From assembly GCA_965644295.1 (NCBI GenBank), contig CBFFRP010000142.1:1-29829 (forward strand): DNA of 29,829 nt. Reading direction: 5' to 3'. The DNA comes from Paraphysomonas bandaiensis. Lineage: Eukaryota; Chrysophyceae. Positions 1 through 11,800 of the stretch are shown here, one piece after another (the first letter of the stretch is position 1; each line of letters opens with the position of its first letter). The notes below the pieces were generated by a model. It was given only the letters and a program-made list of their open reading frames with translations, ran no database searches and was not told the DNA's origin. Both the position numbers and the translations under genes were made by a program.

Positions 1-1440
1 GTTTCTTAATTATTGACATATAACCAATATCAGCTTCATTATCCTACGTGTTGTAGTAATAATCACTGTCTAAACATTGACTTATATTTGTCTAAGAACA
101 CTGATTGCAAAATATTGCGAGCTACTTCAACGAAATCATTATTGATAGAATTTTAAGCCAACCCAGCAATCAATATATTTTACAATATATTCCAATATTT
201 TATCATTAGCGATTTCTCCCACTACATGTCCTAATCTTCCTTGAAGCAGTAGTACTATATTGCATGCTGCATGCCTTACTTATGTTTGATATCTCAACTA
301 CTCTACCTACGTTAGATGCAAGATCAGGGGAAAATAGAATACCTAATCACGGATGTCACAAGTCAAATATTTTGCATTTAATAGATTGTTACCGAGCCCT
401 GTTACCAACCAAGTACACCAGGGATAGGGGACAAGATATTGTATTGCAGTACCGGCCAGATTTCTAAAAGCTAAATACAGACTGTTGTAGCCGGATGCAA
501 GCTTAATTCAAAATATTTTTCATGGATATGATGATGTAGACGTCACGATAATGGTTCAGAGGATGCGTATGAGGAAAATAGTTACTAGCCAAGCAGTAGA
601 AGTTTCATTGCCATGTGACTTGAATGGCTAGTACTCATAAAGAAATCTTCGGAGGGGTTTACTTACTGATTAATGATGCTAATACATTGCAATAGTATAA
701 TTGGGCCGGTTGAAAAACTTCATCAATATTAATAACGGAGCGAACGCTACTTAACAATTTCCCTGGGGTATAGTACATGTTTAATTGGAGTCGTATTGCT
801 AATGTGTATTCCTTACTATTAATTACAACTAAAACTGTAGCACGTAATAAGCTACTGATAACTGATACTACTATATACTATATATCTATACATCAATGGT
901 ATTGTTGGTCCGATTGGAAACATACTGCAATATTCTTACTCATGGGAAAGTGGCTTACAATTAGTATTGCAAAATATTGTACCTTTATATATCGTTATCC
1001 ACTTCAGAGAAAAAAGAACACAAAACTATAATATACTCGGAAAATGGGGTGCTGCTATAAAGGTGATGATAACAGCACTACAACTCAAACAAGTCAACAC
1101 ATGAAGAGAATCTCATTTAACTTCAAGTATACAGCACCAACCGGTCAGGTGGAATACACAAAGAGAAGTAAACAAACGCCATACGATATATAAAACACTC
1201 AGTTACGTGTCCACATGGTTGCCATATTGGAACCATACAGTGATGCGGAAGCGGAAGATCTCATAGGCTATCTTTTGATTGCACCTCACCATGCGGTTCA
1301 CACACACCTTCAGAATACATAACTACACTACCGTATACCTTAATATACTGCATCAGAATTAAGGTTAAACTGAAAATTGTATAAGGCCATTCAAGATGCT
1401 CTGAAAAAGGTCTGGTTTGATGGTTTTTTAGCTGTATGAG
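1..1440. other. AT-rich intergenic DNA, no gene recognised
   Basis: No supported gene. Open frames here are short, lack recognisable motifs and are broken by frequent stops on both strands. AT-rich tracts rich in ATATTG/CAATAT words occur near 160-210, similar to words seen near 19380-19410 and 27530-27640, so they are probably general background composition or old repeat debris. No tRNA or rRNA signature was seen. Confidence 0.5.
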
Positions 1441-1448
1441 ACGAGACT

Positions 1449-1455
1449 TATATAT
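1449..1455 (+). promoter_or_regulatory. Candidate TATA-like element of RPS9
   Basis: A TATATA run lies about 70 bp upstream of the RPS9 start codon, followed by a more GC-rich stretch and a purine-rich leader ending at the ATG. Position and composition fit a core promoter. AT-rich words are common in this genome, so this is only a candidate. Confidence 0.3.
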
Positions 1456-1520
1456 GAGCGCAGAGCCGCGCAGTGATTCCACAGTGCAGTCGAGACTATT
1501 ATAGAAAGAAAGACCTTAAG

Positions 1521-2270
1521 ATGCCTCACGTTTCGTTTCGAACCAACTGTAAGTAGTACCGTCACCCAAGTTGATAGTTCTGGTGTTTAATAGCTTTCAT
1601 GTGATGTTCAGACCGCAAAACCTTCAGGACAGTTCGTCGTCCTTACGAGAAGGAGCGTCTCGACCAGGAGCTCAAGCTCTGTGGTGAGTACGGCCTTAGA
1701 TGCAAGAGAGAGATCTGGCGTGTACAGCTCGTTCTGTCTAAAGTTCGTAAGGTGATATACGCTTCTTATGGTTTGATTTACTGTTAATTATATATATCAG
1801 GCTGCTCGTAATTTATTGACTCTTGACCCCAAGGATCCCAAGAGACTTTTCGAGACCCCTCCTCTCATTCGTCGTCTTAAACGCTATGGGTTATTGACTG
1901 ATGAGGAGAACTCTCTTGATGACATCCTCAAGCTTACCACCCAGCGATTCATGGAGCGCAGGCTTCAGACCAAGATCTTCAAGCAGGGTCTGGCCAAGTC
2001 TATCCACCACGCCCGTGTGCTCATCAGACAGAGACATATCAGGTACAACTTATTAATCTGTACTAGAACTTTTTAATTGTGTTTGATCAACCTAGGGTTG
2101 GCAAGCAGGTTGTCAACGTGCCTTCGTTTTTGGTGCGTATCGACTCAGAGAAGCACATCGATCTCGCTGTGAACTCCCCCTATGGTCAGGGCCGCCCTGG
2201 TCGTGTTGCTCGCAGACGCGCTGCTCAACGTGCTGCCGCTGAAGGAGGAGGAGATGACGAGGATGTGTAA
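1521..2270 (+). CDS. RPS9: 40S ribosomal protein S9 (uS4 family), 4 exons
   Basis: Structural protein of the small cytosolic ribosomal subunit; binds 18S rRNA and helps decoding accuracy. Exons 1521-1548, 1612-1751, 1801-2042 and 2096-2270 join in frame to 194 codons plus TAA, the same length as the human protein. All three introns (63, 49 and 53 nt) are GT-AG. The product begins [14 protein letters not shown], carries the family block [14 protein letters not shown], and the S4 RNA-binding segment [20 protein letters not shown] followed by [19 protein letters not shown]. The tail is basic (RPGRVARRR) and then acidic (GGGDDEDV). The first ATG was chosen because exon 1 holds only nine codons and the next exon joins directly to the conserved YRKTF motif. 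Intact, no frameshift. Confidence 0.96.
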
Positions 2271-2428
2271 AGATAGTGGTATCTTTCAGGTCCTAGTGTA
2301 ATAATGAGGTCTTTCTATACACATAACTCTGTCGACTTGTAATCTACACCATATTTGGTAGTGTAGTAGAGTTAGTAGAAGGGATATAATTGGAATGGCA
2401 GTTTTCTATAGCCGATAGGGCTGCGTTT

Positions 2429-2434
2429 AATAAA
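2429..2434 (+). other. Candidate polyadenylation signal for RPS9
   Basis: AATAAA 159 nt after the RPS9 stop codon. It is the first canonical hexamer seen downstream. Stretch 2271-2650 otherwise holds only the presumed 3' UTR and AT-rich spacer, with a short near-tandem repeat of the word GAAACATCAACATTT around 2610-2650. Confidence 0.45.
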
Positions 2435-2654
2435 ATACTACAAGGAACAAACATGCCCCCTTAAACCTTATGCACCAACTAGCAGGCTTGCGTAACAATT
2501 AATTGGTGACAGGTGTCCAACAATAATAATTGCAATTATTAATTAAGCATCCAACTATTGGGCATTGATAGATTTTAGAATAACTTTATGAACTATAATC
2601 TCATCCCAAAGAAACATCAACATTTTCACGCAGAAACATCAACATTTCAAGTGT

Positions 2655-2985
2655 CTAGGTGTCATTCGCTGGTGAAAATGTAGTCGTAACAATCTTAGCT
2701 CTGCTAAACAACCTCGCACAAACATTGTTGGTAGTGCTATACAAATACTTCATGCAACGATATCGTGCTGGTAGTTTGGTGCGTGCCTTTTGGCGCTTTC
2801 GGTTGTATTTAAGTAAACGAATGGCTTCGTCTTCCTCCTCCATATCTTTCTCTTCATCAAGTTCATTTTCGTGCAGGTACATCATTTATCAGTTATTGTT
2901 CCCTACCGCGCTGAATTTTGACTAATACTCTCTCGAAATCTGCATTTTGAACAATTTCCGAGTCTTCATCCTATAAGGAGTTCAA
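2655..2985 (-). mobile_element. hAT-family transposase C-terminal remnant (dimerisation domain)
   Basis: On the minus strand an open segment reads DEEKDMEEEDEAIRLLKYNR and ends with TTNNVCARLFSRAKIVTT, followed by FSPAND and a stop. This resembles the C-terminal dimerisation region of hAT transposases, where a Thr-Ser-Asn...Glu-Arg-Leu-Phe-Ser-x-Ala-Lys pattern is typical. Upstream, in another register interrupted by a stop near 2905, NADFERVLVKIQRGREQ resembles the segment that often precedes that domain. No catalytic DDE region or terminal inverted repeats were found, so this is a decayed fragment. Assignment rests on motif memory only. It abuts Copia debris on the other strand, consistent with an insertion graveyard. 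Confidence 0.5.
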
Positions 2986-2999
2986 AAAGCAACAGAAGC

Positions 3000-4145
3000 A
3001 CGGAAAAACAAGTTCAGTGCACGAGAGATGATTCAGACGCGGAAATCTTGCTTCAAAGGTGGGCACAAGAACAAGATTGGAGACCTCCTTACTCAGTATG
3101 GATCCATTGAGATGAAGCCGGGAGAGACCGCCAAAAGGAGTATGTGCTACGTTTTGAACTGCTACACCAAGAGCTTTGGGCACTGAATCAAACAGTAACA
3201 GAAATATCAAAAATCAGTTGCCTAGAGGAAGGCCTTGTTAATGATGAATATGATGCATTGAATTGTGCTCTCTGTATCTGTTACCTGATGATGTCTCATA
3301 TGAAAGTGTTATCTAAAAAGATAGAACAATTTGATGACACACGAAGACTGGAAGACGAATCATCGACAAGAAGCGAAGGATTACTATAAAAGGAGGAGGT
3401 GAATTACACTTAGAATCCTCTCGCAAGAAGGAGAGAGTATCCACTTCATCGAAAACGAAGTAGTGTCGTTACAATATTCAAAAAGGGGTATTGTTCATAA
3501 TCATACTACTGAACAATGCAGATCAAAGTAGGAGGTAAAACGACAGAGACCTGACAGCAAGGCTGCAGGATCTGCAAATCCAAAAATCGCCGACAACATG
3601 AACGCCGACAATTCTAAAGGCAAGGTGAAGAAACCGCAAAAATCCGGGAAAGTGTTTATATTTGAGAATATCAGAAGAGGGGCTACTGAATCTGACTATA
3701 TGACTGTGCTGTTGATATATATACCAAAACTGATGTATGCTGTATGACTGATAATTGATAGTGATGCGTGTGGCGGAGAAATTCAGCAATACAACCTGAA
3801 GGTAAACCATTACCATACTGATCGAGCTGGGGTGCTGGTAAATCCAGAGCTGAAGAGATATCTGCAGTCACAGAGTTGCCAAAATCATACATGATCCAGT
3901 ACCGATACTTCTGAACTGAACGCTGTTGAGGAGAGAAAGTTTCGTAAGTCTTCAAAAATGGCGCTTGCCAAGTTATTGCAATCTGGATTACCGGTTCAGT
4001 TCTGGCTGGACGCGTATTACGCTGTGCGCTGTGCTCTACACGGACGGATAAAGGGTACATGTCACCCTACGAATATGATGTCACGGGTCACCCACCCAGT
4101 TTGAAGCTCTTCAGAGAATGGGGGCGAAAAACGTACTGGATCCTG
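3000..4145 (+). mobile_element. Degenerate Ty1/Copia retrotransposon fragment (gag-like, protease-like, integrase)
   Basis: Interrupted plus-strand frames resemble Copia polyprotein parts in order. Around 3144-3389 a gag-like helical stretch contains LEEGLVNDEYDALNCAL followed by a basic/acidic tail. Near 3748-3765 LIIDSDAC may be a decayed aspartic-protease motif (usually D-S-G-A). From 3799 the integrase core is clear: HTDRAGVLVNPELKRYL matches the second catalytic Asp region (family S-D-N-G-G-E-F), and in the same frame after one stop SELNAVEERKFRK matches the third catalytic Glu region (family E-Q-N-G-V-A-E-R-K). LLQSGLPVQFWLDAYYAVR follows, as in Copia. A frameshift near 4035-4045 leads to SPYEYDVTGHPPSLKLF, the next conserved block. 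Stops and frame changes make it a pseudogene. No LTRs or reverse transcriptase were found here. Confidence 0.78.
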
Positions 4146-4620
4146 TATATCACACAGACAAGACTTTTTCAGAGCAGTCTGTGATAAGTGTCGCCTCTGT
4201 AGATTGGATCCCGTGAATAGCATCCTCCTATGTGCCTCGGTGAGTGCTCCTTTATTAAAATGTCCAAGTCTTCTATGCAACAACTCCAGCAGTTCATCTT
4301 CTTCGTACTAATCAGTCGAATTCGATTCTCGTTCTTCATTACTGGAGACATCTGGTAAAGTCAGTGAACTTTGCTTGTTGGGCACCGCAGTCATTCCATT
4401 TATCATTGGCCCCTCCAATACTGTTACTCCTGTACTATGGTCAACAATATACGAATTTCATTCCAGACGACGAATTCATAGCCCATATCATTCAACCCTT
4501 TTCCTGAGCATAATAACTGATTTATGTTCGAAGAAAATTCTATGTTGCTCCAAGCATTTACACTTCCTGCAGCCGTTACAATTATCTCAGTTCCTTTCAT
4601 GGAGCTCTATCTGTGTGTGA
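4146..4620 (-). mobile_element. Inverted Copia fragment: GAG-pre-integrase region
   Basis: Read on the minus strand, 4620 to about 4480 gives a protease-downstream segment with GKGLNDMGYEFVVWNE. After a frameshift, 4283 downward gives LHRRLGHFNKGALTEA followed by RRMLFTGSNLQRRHLSQT and CLCDI. This matches the GAG-pre-integrase zinc-binding region of Copia elements (family L-W-H-x-R-L-G-H, later C-x2-C). Its orientation is opposite to the integrase fragment next to it; the switch lies near 4140-4150. In an intact element this region precedes the integrase core on the same strand, so the locus was rearranged or contains two insertions. Several stops show it is dead. Confidence 0.72.
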
Positions 4621-4709
4621 AATGTAATTAAGCATATTCTGATCATTCATCAGAAACAATGAGGATGAACCTCGGTGAGTGCTCCTTTATTAAAATGGCC
4701 AAGTCTTCT
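4235..4709. repeat. 40-bp direct repeat of the GAG-pre-integrase segment (two copies)
   Basis: Positions 4235-4274 and 4670-4709 match at 39 of 40 bases. The segment encodes, on the minus strand, the LGHFNKGALTE part of the GAG-pre-integrase motif. The second copy lies just outside the inverted Copia fragment and is otherwise isolated, so it marks a second partial insertion or a local duplication during rearrangement. Confidence 0.85.
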
Positions 4710-5770
4710 CTGAAGTGACAAATCGAGGTTACAAACTTTGACTATTTTGTCATAGAGGCATATATATCTAAACTGTAGAGTGGTATTAGAAATTAGAAAG
4801 AGTTAGTAATAACTATTTACATTGATAAAATAAGCGAAAGTAGATGGAAGAAAAATTTATATTCCAAGGGAATTCGCGGTGATAAGGGTGCAGTTTGTTG
4901 TACTTTACCAGCATATATATTTTATGTAGTAGGTCACTTAATCATATTCCGTATAGCATTAAGCTTAAACAATGTTCCCACAAAGAAGATGTCTACATTG
5001 TAGAGTTGCATGAATCATTAATGGTAGTCCAGTTCCCGGCAATTATAATGTCATTATTGAAAAATGTCCCGACAATTATAATGGCATTACCATTAATGAA
5101 TATTAATGCTATTACTATTAACGGTTACCAGGCCGTGATCTATAGTCTGCAGCTATATGTGGGGATCATTTGTGACCAGTAACAAGTAAAGAATGGCTAG
5201 TGGGTTGATCATTTATTATAGTTACGCTCATTTATACGCTCCCATTATATGTTCACTAGTCAACCTGGATATTCACCACACTTCTTTACTTGTCCATTGC
5301 GCTCAATAACGCAATTATCACATACAGTATAGCGTCTCACTTTTGCCACGTACACACAAATATGAATCACACGTCACCAGCACCCCATCAGGAACGAGCT
5401 ATATATTCACGACTTTTTCCGCATAGACTCTTGCAGCTTGTGCAGTCTCAGTTGGTTTTCAAGAAGTTGTCTGGAATGAAAACTAACTACATTAATGTAA
5501 ATATTTCGTAAGAATCGATACCTCTCTGCGTGCTCAAATCTATTGACATTGTTATCACTAGTTTCTGCGTAGTGGCAAACTTGAATATACATTACAAACA
5601 GGTAACAAGTATCCAATTATGTACGTACCCGACGCGTAATCGTGAGCTTGATTTCTGAAATGTCGATTAGTGACCATCAGTCATATTACATACCACGGTA
5701 ACAAAAAGATACAACTAACCTATAATCAATATATTCATCACCATATCGTGGACGCATTTCTGATGTATAT
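4710..5770. other. AT-rich intergenic DNA, nothing recognised
   Basis: No supported gene. Open frames up to 95 codons occur (for example plus strand 4895-5182) but lack recognisable motifs. Around 5011-5095 the word CATTAATGGTA recurs as its reverse complement, enclosing two near-identical direct words (CGGCAATTATAATG and CGACAATTATAATG), a small internal duplication. Confidence 0.45.
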
Positions 5771-5772
5771 GC

Positions 5773-5778
5773 TTTATT
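5773..5778 (-). other. Candidate polyadenylation signal of the EF-hand coiled-coil gene
   Basis: AATAAA on the minus strand, 69 nt beyond the stop codon of the large coiled-coil gene. Confidence 0.5.
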
Positions 5779-5847
5779 ACTCCATTGCGGCTTCGTCCGT
5801 GAACCTATATGCCCTGTTTCTTCCTGATAAGATACCTAAACACATCA

Positions 5848-8800
5848 TTACAAGTACGACTCAGAACCCTGGAACCTCACCTCAGGAGTTTTGTCATCAA
5901 TAAAATTCCGTGGTGAGCCTGCATCACGGGAATTGCTAGTAATGCCAATGTCTTCCCTGAAGCTGCTTACAGAACGAGGGTGCATATGCGTATAATCTAC
6001 TCCGAATAACTCATTCTTTTCCGAAGTAGATGATGAGTTACTGTCGTTTCCCACAATACGACCGACAAAACTCTTTTCCTGGGCAGGGTCGCCTACAGGC
6101 AAATCAGAAAAGAGCTGATCCGATAATGGCCATGGCTTTTCAACGAATATGTTTCTGGTGGAGTGATTAGGGCTGAACCCATTAGGACCTTTGACAACAT
6201 CATCTATTGGAATGCCCTTATAAAACAGTGGGTGTGGCCCTCCAAATTTTTCATCATCCGTGATATTTTCAGGAACAGGGACGACTTTTTCAGGATCATG
6301 AATAGACTGCAGAAGGTGAACGTGGTGCGTCAAGCGATGTATCGTTTGCGCTTGTTCGGAGACTCGCTGCATAAGTTTGTGCTTCTCCATGGTATGTTTG
6401 CGCATAAATGCTTCCAGTTCCCTAAATTTCATGGATGAAAGCGATACTTCGATAGATTATCAAGCACTAACCTGTGCATTTTCGATGCATTAAATTGAGC
6501 CGCTTCTTCTCGTTTGCAGCAAGCTTCCTCATGCTCTATCATTTTAGCTTCCAAAACACGTAATTCTGCGTTAGCAACAACAAGCGATGAGGGAATATTC
6601 GCTAGTTGCTTTTCGAGAGCGCTACACCGCGACTGTAGTTTCGAGGGCACCGTTTCCAACTCGCCTTTTAAGTTATGATTATCCTCTTGGATTTCTTTGA
6701 GTGACGAACGCAACTCCTCAATTGTTACCAAAGACTCATCCAATTTACCCTGTGCAAAGCAGCTTAAAACTTAGTACGATACATATAACATTTACAAACC
6801 TGTAGTTCATTGGTGCGATTAAGGGCCTCAATTTCGCGTTGTTTCATTCTATCAACATCAGCGTTATGTTTGCTCATACACTCATCCAACTTTTTCAACA
6901 ATTCGCTTATATGATTCTCACTCCGAGACTTTTCATGCATATGCATTTGCCGGTATTCACGATATTCAGATTCAAGACTTGTATTTCCATGTTCAAGATC
7001 CAATACTTTGGCTTGATATTTCTCAATACCACGCTCCAATTTCCTCAATTCAGAGTTCTTAGATAGCAGCTCACGCTCCAATTCCTTTATTTCATGTATA
7101 TTCGATGCCTGTTTCGAGATATTTGACGAGGTATTTCTCGCATTCCATTGATTGTACAATGCCGACTCATCTTCACCGTTCTGAATATGATCTCTATCTC
7201 TCAAATCAGGGCTATGTCTAGCCGATAAAGGAATTCGTTCATCGAAATGACTGTCACTCATTCTCAGTGGTGATTCTGATCGTCCATTAAGTGGCGATGA
7301 AACTCCAGACATGGTCTCACCCGGCATCTGTACAGAGGAATAGCCATCAGATCGATATTGTTCTCGACGCCTTCGTGACTCTGCTGATACATTGGTTTGT
7401 TCTGATGACCTTCTTGCATTCTCTACTTGTGAACTATCGTGTGTAGACGCCCTGTCTCTACCAACATTGGAAGTAGCAGTAGAGGCTCGAGGTGACAATG
7501 CTGTAGATAAGCCTACATTACGATCCGATCGATTGAACCCATCGGTATCGTCGCAAATGCCATGCGCCATATCACCATTATCACGACGCCTGTTCTCATC
7601 GCCTTCAACGACAATTCCACGCTCACGATGTTGTGAACGTGGTTCTGATCTGCGTCCTTCATCTCCATACCTATCCAGATAATCTAAGAACTTATTTTTA
7701 TTAATGGTCCCACTGTTGTCATAGTCCATCTGATGAAATAAACGAACACATTCATTTCTACTTCCATCTTCTTGTCTTATAACAGGCGGTAGGTTAAAGA
7801 CCTAAATACAAAGAATTGGCTTAATACACACCAACATCATAAAACCTCTTACCTCAGCAACCACCGGATGCGTGCGTAATGCTTGAATAAATTCCATCAT
7901 AGTTATTTCACCGTCTGAGTTACGATCAATCAAATTAAATAGTTCAGCATTCTCATCACGAGCACTTAGACTCGTGAGATCTGACGTCTGCGTGTCCAGT
8001 CTATCCCTTCTTCGATCCCTAGGAGAGGAATAACCATTCCCATCGGAACCCATAGTTCCAGAGTGTCGGGTAACTGGCGATGAAACTCCAGACATGGTCT
8101 CACCCGGCATCTGTACAGAGGAATAGCCATCAGATCGATATTGTTCTCGACGCCTTCGTGACTCTGCTGATACATTGGTCTGTTCTGATGACCTTCTTGC
8201 ATTCTCTACTTGTGAACTATCGTGTGTAGACGCCCTGTCTCTACCAACATTGGAAGTAGCAGTAGAGGCTCGAGGTGACAATGCTGTAGATAAGCCTACA
8301 TTACGATCCGATCGATTGAACCCATCGGTATCGTCGCAAATGCCATGCGCCATATCACCATTATCACGACGCCTGTTCTCATCGCCTTCAACGACAATTC
8401 CACGCTCACGATGTTGTGAACGTGGTTCTGATCTGCGTCCTTCATCTCCATACCTATCCAGATAATCTAAGAACTTATTTTTATTAATGGTCCCACTGTT
8501 GTCATAGTCCATCTGATGAAATAAACGAACACATTCATTTCTACTTCCATCTTCTTGTCTTATAACAGGCGGTAGGTTAAAGACCTAAATACAAAGAATT
8601 GGCTTAATACACACCAACATCATAAAACCTCTTACCTCAGCAACCACCGGATGCGTGCGTAATGCTTGAATAAATTCCATCATAGTTATTTCACCGTCTG
8701 AGTTACGATCAATCAAATTAAATAGTTCAGCATTCTCATCACGAGCACTTAGACTCGTGAGATCTGACGTCTGCGTGTCCAGTCTATCCCTTCTTCGATC

Positions 8801-11800
8801 CCTAGGAGAGGAATAACCATTCCCATCGGAACCCATAGTTCCAGAGTGTCGGGTAACTGGCGATGAAACTCCAGACATGGTCTCACCCGGCATCTGTACA
8901 GAGGAATAGCCATCAGATCGATATTGTTCTCGACGCCTTCGTGACTCTGCTGATACATTGGTCTGTTCTGATGACCTTCTTGCATTCTCTACTTGTGAAC
9001 TATCGTGTGTAGACGCCCTGTCTCTACCAACATTGGAAGTAGCAGTAGAGGCTCGAGGTGACAATGCTGTAGATAAGCCTACATTACGATCCGATCGATT
9101 GAACCCATCGGTATCGTCGCAAATGCCATGCGCCATATCACCATTATCACGACGCCTGTTCTCATCGCCTTCAACGACAATTCCACGCTCACGATGTTGT
9201 GAACGTGGTTCTGATCTGCGTCCTTCATCTCCATACCTATCCAGATAATCTAAGAACTTATTTTTATTAATAGTCCCACTGTTGTCATAGTCCATCTGAT
9301 GAAATAAACGAACACATTCATCTCTACTTCCATCTTCTTGTCTTATAACAGGCGGTAGGTTAAAGACCTAAATACAAAGAATTGGCTTAATACACACCAA
9401 CATCATAAAACCTCTTACCTCAGCAACCACCGGATGCGTGCGTAATGCTTGAATAAATTCCATCATAGTTATTTCACCGTCTGAGTTACGATCAATCAAA
9501 TTAAATAGTTCAGCATTCTCATCACGAGCACTTAGACTCGTGAGATCTGACGTCTGCGTGTCCAGTCTATCCCTTCTTCGATCCCTAGGAGAGGAATAAC
9601 CATTCCCATCGGAACCCATAGTTCCAGAGTGTCGGGTAACTGGCGATGAAACTCCAGACATGGTCTCACCCGGCATCTGTACAGAGGAATAGCCATCAGA
9701 TCGATATTGTTCTCGACGCCTTCGTGACTCTGCTGATACATTGGTTTGTTCTGATGACCTTCTTGCATTCTCTACTTGTGAACTATCGTGTGTAGACGCC
9801 CTGTCTCTACCAACATTGGAAGTAGCAGTAGAGACTCGAGGTGACAATGCTGTAGATAAGCCTACATTACGATCCGATCGATTGAACCCATCGGTATCGT
9901 CGCAAATGCCATGCGCCATATCACCATTATCACGACGCCTGTTCTCATCGCCTTCAACGACAATTCCACGCTCACGATGTTGTGAACGTGGTTCTGATCT
10001 GCGTCCTTCATCTCCATACCTATCCAGATAATCTAAGAACTTATTTTTATTAATAGTCCCACTGTTGTCATAGTCCATCTGATGAAATAAACGAACACAT
10101 TCATTTCTACTTCCATCTTCTTGTCTTATAACAGGCGGTAGGTTAAAGACCTAAATACAAAGAATTGGCTTAATACACACCAACATCATAAAACCTCTTA
10201 CCTCAGCAACCACCGGATGCGTGCGTAATGCTTGAATAAATTCCATCATAGTTATTTCACCGTCTGAGTTACGATCAATCAAATTAAATAGTTCAGCATT
10301 CTCATCACGAGCACTTAGACTCGTGAGATCTGACGTCTGCGTGTCCAGTCTATCCCTTCTTCGATCCCTAGGAGAGGAATAACCATTCCCATCGGAACCC
10401 ATAGTTCCAGAGTGTCGGGTAACTGGCGATGAAACTCCAGACATGGTCTCACCCGGCATCTGTACAGAGGAATAGCCATCAGATCGATATTGTTCTCGAC
10501 GCCTTCGTGACTCTGCTGATACATTGGTCTGTTCTGATGACCTTCTTGCATTCTCTACTTGTGAACTATCGTGTGTAGACGCCCTGTCTCTACCAGAAGT
10601 AGTCGAGTTTTGCGATGACGAAATGCCAACATTGGAAGCAGCCGATACCGGAGGTGTCGAAGTTTCCGAATCTCCGTCCAAGTCGTTGTCATCGCTTTCG
10701 TCTTCTACGTAGACTAGGTAGTCTATGGACCCGCGCCGGCTACGTCCCATATTACTTGTTGCAACGCTACTGTTTCCTAGCGATTCCCCGCTGACCTGAC
10801 GATGCACTGTTTCTGGCGAAACATGCTTTTCATCCTGGCAACTTCCCATAAGGCTAGCGTTAGATGGAACATGGGTTTCCTTTTTATCAGCTACATCAGA
10901 TATTCGTGTCCGCCTCAACAGTGCTGTCGTCGCTGCAGTGGATGACAAGACAGCCAGCTCCTCGGACTCTTCTTTTACACATTCCAGGTATTCAATAAGA
11001 CTTCTTGAATCGAAGGCAACAAAGCGACATTCGTACTCACTGCAATGCTCTTCAACTGCATACTGAATTGTAGAAACAAGCTCTCGCAACATCCCCAATC
11101 TTCGATTTGACAATTTCTTTGTGGGGTTAATGTCCAGGGGAATAGCATTAACTAAGATCTGTCGGAACGATGGCGTCGAATTCGTTTCACCGATGTTACT
11201 TTGATGTAAAACGTCAGAAGACATATCCTCCCGACGGCATCTAACTGTCGGCGAAATCGCACCAGGAGATGATGTTTCCGGAAGAGTAACGCCAATAGAG
11301 TTCTGTTCATCACCACAAACACCTTCTACAACAGCTTTAGTCTTCAGCTGAACATTTTCTTCCATCAGTGCTGCCAACCGACTCTCCATGCTTTCAATTT
11401 TCAAGAATGTAGCTTGCATGTCTTCAATAAATTCGGCTCTCTCTCGCTCATGCTCTGCGGTTAACTGCTCCGACTGCTTGAGAGCTGTTTGCAAGCTATT
11501 GATTTCCTGGGCCCATTTTTTCTCACACTCATGAGACACTTTCTGTAGTTCCTCTTCATGCTCCTCATAACTAATAAAATGTCTTGATCTATCGTTCATC
11601 GCTGTGGCAAGCGCTGTGTCACTTTGTAAAACACGCTGCGATAAATCTGCTGAAGATTCAACTGAAGACTTCAAAAGCATGTCTTGCTGCATGGTGCTCT
11701 CCCAAAGCCCTCGGTTCTCAACTTCGAGCTCTTCCATTCGGCTCACACTCTTTGACAACTCTTTTGTTAGATTTTGTCGAATTTCATTTCCTCTGCACGC

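Noticed and set aside
4895-5182. 95-codon open frame as a gene
   Set aside because: No motif, AT-driven composition, and contains small internal duplications; no splice partners seen.
7392-10031. Repeated plus-strand 96-codon frames and minus-strand 78-codon frames in the EF-hand array
   Set aside because: Shadows of the amplified coding exon in other frames; they recur only because the exon recurs.
7291-10597. Direct-repeat array as a CRISPR-like locus
   Set aside because: 783-bp units with coding exons and introns, no short repeats with unique spacers; eukaryotic context.
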